Source: an archaeon
GTDB lineage: Archaea > Aenigmatarchaeota > Aenigmatarchaeia > GW2011-AR5 > GCA-2688965
Assembly: GCA_002688965.1 (NCBI GenBank)
Contig: NZEE01000081.1
Span: forward strand, 1-8,715
Length of the DNA: 8,715 bases
Direction of reading: 5' to 3'
Below, one piece after another: positions 7,035 to 8,715 of the stretch. Position 1 is the stretch's first letter, and every line of letters starts with the position of its first letter. The translations under genes and the position numbers were made by a program. The notes under the pieces were generated by a model, which saw only the letters and a program-made list of their open reading frames with translations, had not been told where the DNA came from and searched no databases.

Positions 7035-7397
7035 TTATTCTTCAACAAGAACTGCTTGAATCATACCTTCCTGACTTGGTCTATTAGTAATTCGTGCTTT
7101 TCCAACTTCTGTTTCAATTAAAGCGCCTTTAACTAAGATATTTTGTCTTGCAAGAAAGCGATTTGCAGGAGTTTCAAGAACATTTTTTATTGCAGCTTTT
7201 TTAGATTTTCCCTTAACAACAATATTTGCCATATTATCAGATAAAGAAACTATTTTTTTACCACCGCCCCGCCCCCGAACTAATTTTGTCTTTTTTTCCC
7301 CAAGTTTTACAACTCTTGCCTTTCCTTTTCTAGAATGCAATTTAGCCTGGTTTTGTTTTTTATACCTTCCTCCACTTGCTTTTCGTCTTAATTTCAT
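7035..7397 (-). CDS. rps8e: Small ribosomal subunit protein S8e
   Basis: The 120-residue basic protein matches archaeal/eukaryotic S8e: an N-terminal ASGGRYKK segment, a central KLVRGRGGGKKIVSLSDNMA with the family's typical RGGxxK stretch, then the conserved NVLETPANRFLARQNILVKG and ETEVGKARITNRPSQEG before a short acidic C-terminus. S8e is an RNA-binding component of the 30S subunit. Its length is slightly below the usual 125-130 because the residues before the ASGG region are few; a TGA in the same frame just upstream of the ATG excludes a longer version. The gene diverges from TFB across 93 bp. A TATA-like box about 26 bases upstream of the ATG suggests a leaderless or near-leaderless mRNA. 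Its stop is 139 bp before the surface-protein gene on the same strand. Confidence 0.96.
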   Translation of the reverse strand: MKLRRKASGGRYKKQNQAKLHSRKGKARVVKLGEKKTKLVRGRGGGKKIVSLSDNMANIVVKGKSKKAAIKNVLETPANRFLARQNILVKGALIETEVGKARITNRPSQEGMIQAVLVEE

Positions 7398-7417
7398 GTT
7401 AATTCAATTAAAATTTT

Positions 7418-7427
7418 ATTTAAATAT
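7418..7427 (-). promoter_or_regulatory. TATA-like box of the S8e gene
   Basis: The minus strand reads ATATTTAAAT, preceded by the purine-rich TAGAAAG as a plausible BRE. The centre lies about 26 bases from the ATG at 7397, which places the predicted transcription start at or within a few bases of the start codon. No Shine-Dalgarno-like motif is visible upstream, in agreement with a leaderless message. Confidence 0.5.
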
Positions 7428-7453
7428 CTTTCTAAAATTTAAAAAATTGATAC

Positions 7454-7484
7454 GAAAGCTTTAAAAAGCAAAAGCTTTATAAAT
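7454..7484 (+). promoter_or_regulatory. Tandem BRE/TATA-like boxes upstream of TFB
   Basis: Two similar elements lie 16 bp apart: cgaaagctttaaaaag (7454-7468 region) and caaaagctttataaatg (from 7470). Each contains the palindrome AAAGCTTT (7455-7462 and 7471-7478) running into a TATA-like TTTAAAAA or TTTATAAA. The first is centred about 26 bases before the ATG and would give a leaderless start. The second would start transcription about a dozen bases inside the gene, so it may instead be a regulatory or competing site. Confidence 0.5.
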
Positions 7485-7490
7485 GTTACG

Positions 7491-8435
7491 ATGAGTCTTG
7501 TCAAAAAATGTCCTGAATGTAATAGTTCTAACCTAATTTATGATGAAACACGCGGAGAAGTAATTTGTGGTGACTGCGGTCTTCTTGTCGAGGAGAAAAT
7601 GGTTGACACAACTCATGAACTGCGTTCATTTGACAAATCTGAGAAAAAATCCCGTGGTGGAGCTCCAATTTCTATACAAAAATTTGACAAAGGACTAACA
7701 ACAAATGTGGGTGAAATCTCAGATATCTACAAATTAGACTCAAGTCAGCAAACAAGGAAATATTTAAGATTAAAAAAATGGCAAGAGCGTGTTTCCACGT
7801 CAATTGAAAGAAATTTAAGGCTCGCTATGAGTGAATTAAGACGTGTAGCTTCATTTCTTGACTTACCTTCTGTTGTAAGAGACGAAGCAGCAAGAATCTA
7901 TAATTTTGTCCTACAAAGGGGGCTTGTACGGGGAAGAAGCATGGAATCTGTAATAGCAGCATGTCTTTATGCAGCCTGCCGTTCATATAATATTCCAAGA
8001 ACACTTGATGAAATATCAGCTGCAAGTGAAGTAGAAAGAAAAGAAATAGGCAGAACATATAGATTTATTATAAGAAAAATAGGCTTAAAAGTCACACCCT
8101 CAAGCCCAAAAGACTATATTTCACGGTTTTCTTCAACCCTACACCTCTCCCCAGCAGCCCAAAATGAAGCTTTAAAAATCTTAAAAAAAGCAGAAATCTC
8201 AGAATTAACATCTGGAAGAGGTCCTGCAGGAATTGCAGCAGCTGCTTTATATGTTGCAGCATTGTTAAATGACGAGAAGAAAACACAGCGGGAAGTTGCA
8301 GATGTTGCAGGAATCACAGAAGTTACAATAAGGAACAGATATAAGGAACTTTTAGAACGCCTTGATTTAGAAGACAAAATCAAAATCAAAGAACAAGAAA
8401 AAGGCAGAAAAGCTATTTCTAGTAAGAAAAAGTAG
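7491..8435 (+). CDS. tfb: Transcription initiation factor B (TFB, TFIIB homologue)
   Basis: The 314-residue protein has the full TFB layout. An N-terminal zinc ribbon uses CPEC (C7, C10) and CGDC (C26, C29). The B-reader/linker follows with HELRSFDKSEKKSRGGAP and KFDKGLTT. Two cyclin-like repeats come next: about 105-200 (LRLAMSELRRVASFLDLP...IAACLYAACR...PRTLDEIS) and 205-300 (IAAAALYVAALL...TQREVADVAGITEVTIRNRYKEL, containing the helix-turn-helix that reads the BRE). The tail is lysine-rich. TFB binds the TBP-promoter complex and recruits RNA polymerase. Length and motifs indicate an intact, canonical copy. ATG 7491 is preferred because the next in-frame Met (37) would remove the zinc ribbon. 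It diverges from S8e and is followed 32 bp later by a tRNA gene. Confidence 0.97.
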   Translation: MSLVKKCPECNSSNLIYDETRGEVICGDCGLLVEEKMVDTTHELRSFDKSEKKSRGGAPISIQKFDKGLTTNVGEISDIYKLDSSQQTRKYLRLKKWQERVSTSIERNLRLAMSELRRVASFLDLPSVVRDEAARIYNFVLQRGLVRGRSMESVIAACLYAACRSYNIPRTLDEISAASEVERKEIGRTYRFIIRKIGLKVTPSSPKDYISRFSSTLHLSPAAQNEALKILKKAEISELTSGRGPAGIAAAALYVAALLNDEKKTQREVADVAGITEVTIRNRYKELLERLDLEDKIKIKEQEKGRKAISSKKK

Positions 8436-8436
8436 G

Positions 8437-8445
8437 TTTTTATAC
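8437..8445 (+). promoter_or_regulatory. TATA-like box of the tRNA-Leu gene
   Basis: The stretch tttttatac begins two bases after the TFB stop codon. Its centre is about 26 bases before the first base of the tRNA (8468), the usual archaeal spacing for a start at the mature 5' end. The same T-run could help terminate the TFB transcript, so one element may serve both. Confidence 0.45.
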
Positions 8446-8467
8446 TCAAATCTCCACTCAACTTTAC

Positions 8468-8570
8468 GGGGAGATGCCGGAGTGGTCAAACGGGTCAGGC
8501 TTAGGAATTTATTCCTATTGAGAAACCTGATAGCTTAGTGCTTACGGGGGTTCGAATCCTCCTCTCCCCA
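8468..8570 (+). tRNA. tRNA-Leu (anticodon UAG), containing an intron
   Basis: The acceptor stem GGGGAGA/TCTCCCC pairs perfectly (8468-8474 with 8563-8569), and the discriminator base is A8570, as usual for leucine. The D-stem is CCG/CGG (8477-8479 with 8491-8493). The anticodon stem TCAGG/CCTGA (8495-8499 with 8526-8530) encloses 26 bases, which only makes sense as a 7-base loop plus a 19-base intron. Removing 8506-8524 leaves C-T-TAG-G-A with anticodon TAG at 8502-8504, reading CUA and, depending on modification, other CUN codons. A long variable arm (8531-8545, AGC/GCT stem) marks a class II tRNA. The T-arm is GGGGG/CCTCC around TTCGAAT with one G-U pair. The mature length is 84; CCA is not encoded. 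Confidence 0.95.
8506..8524 (+). other. 19-nt tRNA intron at position 37/38
   Basis: The boundaries come from a bulge-helix-bulge model. CTTA (8500-8503) pairs with TGAG (8519-8522), including one G-U pair, as the 4-bp central helix. The 5' bulge is GG|A (cut after 8505) and the 3' bulge AA|A (cut after 8524). This is the substrate of the archaeal tRNA splicing endonuclease. The outer helix is weak, with only A8507-T8518 and T8508-A8517 pairing. Confidence 0.85.
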
Positions 8571-8584
8571 TTATGCTATCGCAA

Positions 8585-8715
8585 TTACTCAATACCCATA
8601 TCTAAGGTAAAAGAAATAGAACTATCTTCTACACCAGTTATTTCTGCTTTAAATTCCTTTAAATGAGCATTATCTACACAAAGAATATCATCTTCATTTA
8701 TCTGTGGATCCCATA
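8585..8715 (-). CDS. Unidentified protein, C-terminal 42 residues only
   Basis: From the right edge the minus strand reads an open frame of 42 full codons ending in TAA at 8585-8587. The visible part is acidic: it begins WDPQINEDDILCVDN, continues AHLKEFKAEITGVEDSS and ends ISFTLDMGIE. The beta-strand-like alternation in the second half suggests a small barrel or sandwich, but I do not recognise the family. The other two minus-strand frames hit stops within seven codons, which favours this one. The stop lies 14 bp from the 3' end of the tRNA, so the genes converge closely. Confidence 0.55.
   Translation of the reverse strand, partial: WDPQINEDDILCVDNAHLKEFKAEITGVEDSSISFTLDMGIE

Noticed and set aside
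8092..8461. Minus-strand frames antisense to the TFB gene
   Set aside because: TFB is an intact, conserved gene in the other direction. These frames show no family features.
8468..8570. tRNA-Ser as an alternative for the class II tRNA
   Set aside because: The spliced anticodon is TAG and the discriminator is A, both fitting leucine; serine tRNAs have other anticodons and usually G at the discriminator.

Overview
The window is AT-rich DNA from an archaeon. It carries a transcription factor B (TFB) gene, an archaeal/eukaryotic-type ribosomal protein S8e gene, TATA/BRE-like promoters placed as in archaea, and a tRNA-Leu whose anticodon loop holds a 19-nt intron at the canonical archaeal 37/38 position with a bulge-helix-bulge fold. 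The style of the large surface protein (TGxV modules, acidic NET-rich tracts, LamG plus NosD-like beta-helices, a YGPY...YLG head) resembles what I recall from DPANN archaea such as Woesearchaeota and Pacearchaeota. That lineage call is inference.

About four fifths of the window (1-6895) is one uninterrupted minus-strand reading frame: at least 2298 codons, with its C-terminus beyond the left edge. From the N-terminus it encodes: a basic 46-residue head; one hydrophobic segment (47-63); three very acidic tracts (about 108-265, 508-627, 666-717) that alternate with small structured pieces; a LamG-like domain (about 800-1012); a beta-sandwich-like linker; a short second LamG-like domain (about 1160-1303); two beta-helix regions, each followed by a similar 'KW[YH]Y' module (about 1352-1825 and 1830-2125); an Ig-like linker; and a third LamG-like domain that runs off the window. 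This looks like a giant, probably glycosylated, cell-surface adhesin on an acidic stalk. It has its own promoter and follows two T-tracts that probably end the S8e transcript.

The remaining 1.8 kb is housekeeping. S8e (minus) and TFB (plus) diverge from a 93-bp intergenic region; box positions suggest both mRNAs are leaderless or nearly so. The TFB promoter region holds two tandem BRE/TATA-like boxes. The tRNA-Leu(UAG) gene follows TFB, with its likely TATA box immediately after the TFB stop codon. The last 131 bases hold the C-terminal end of an unidentified minus-strand gene that converges on the tRNA.

The most interesting material is the architecture of the giant surface protein, especially its triplicated TGxV module and internally duplicated units. 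The tandem TFB promoter boxes and the minimal tRNA intron come next.
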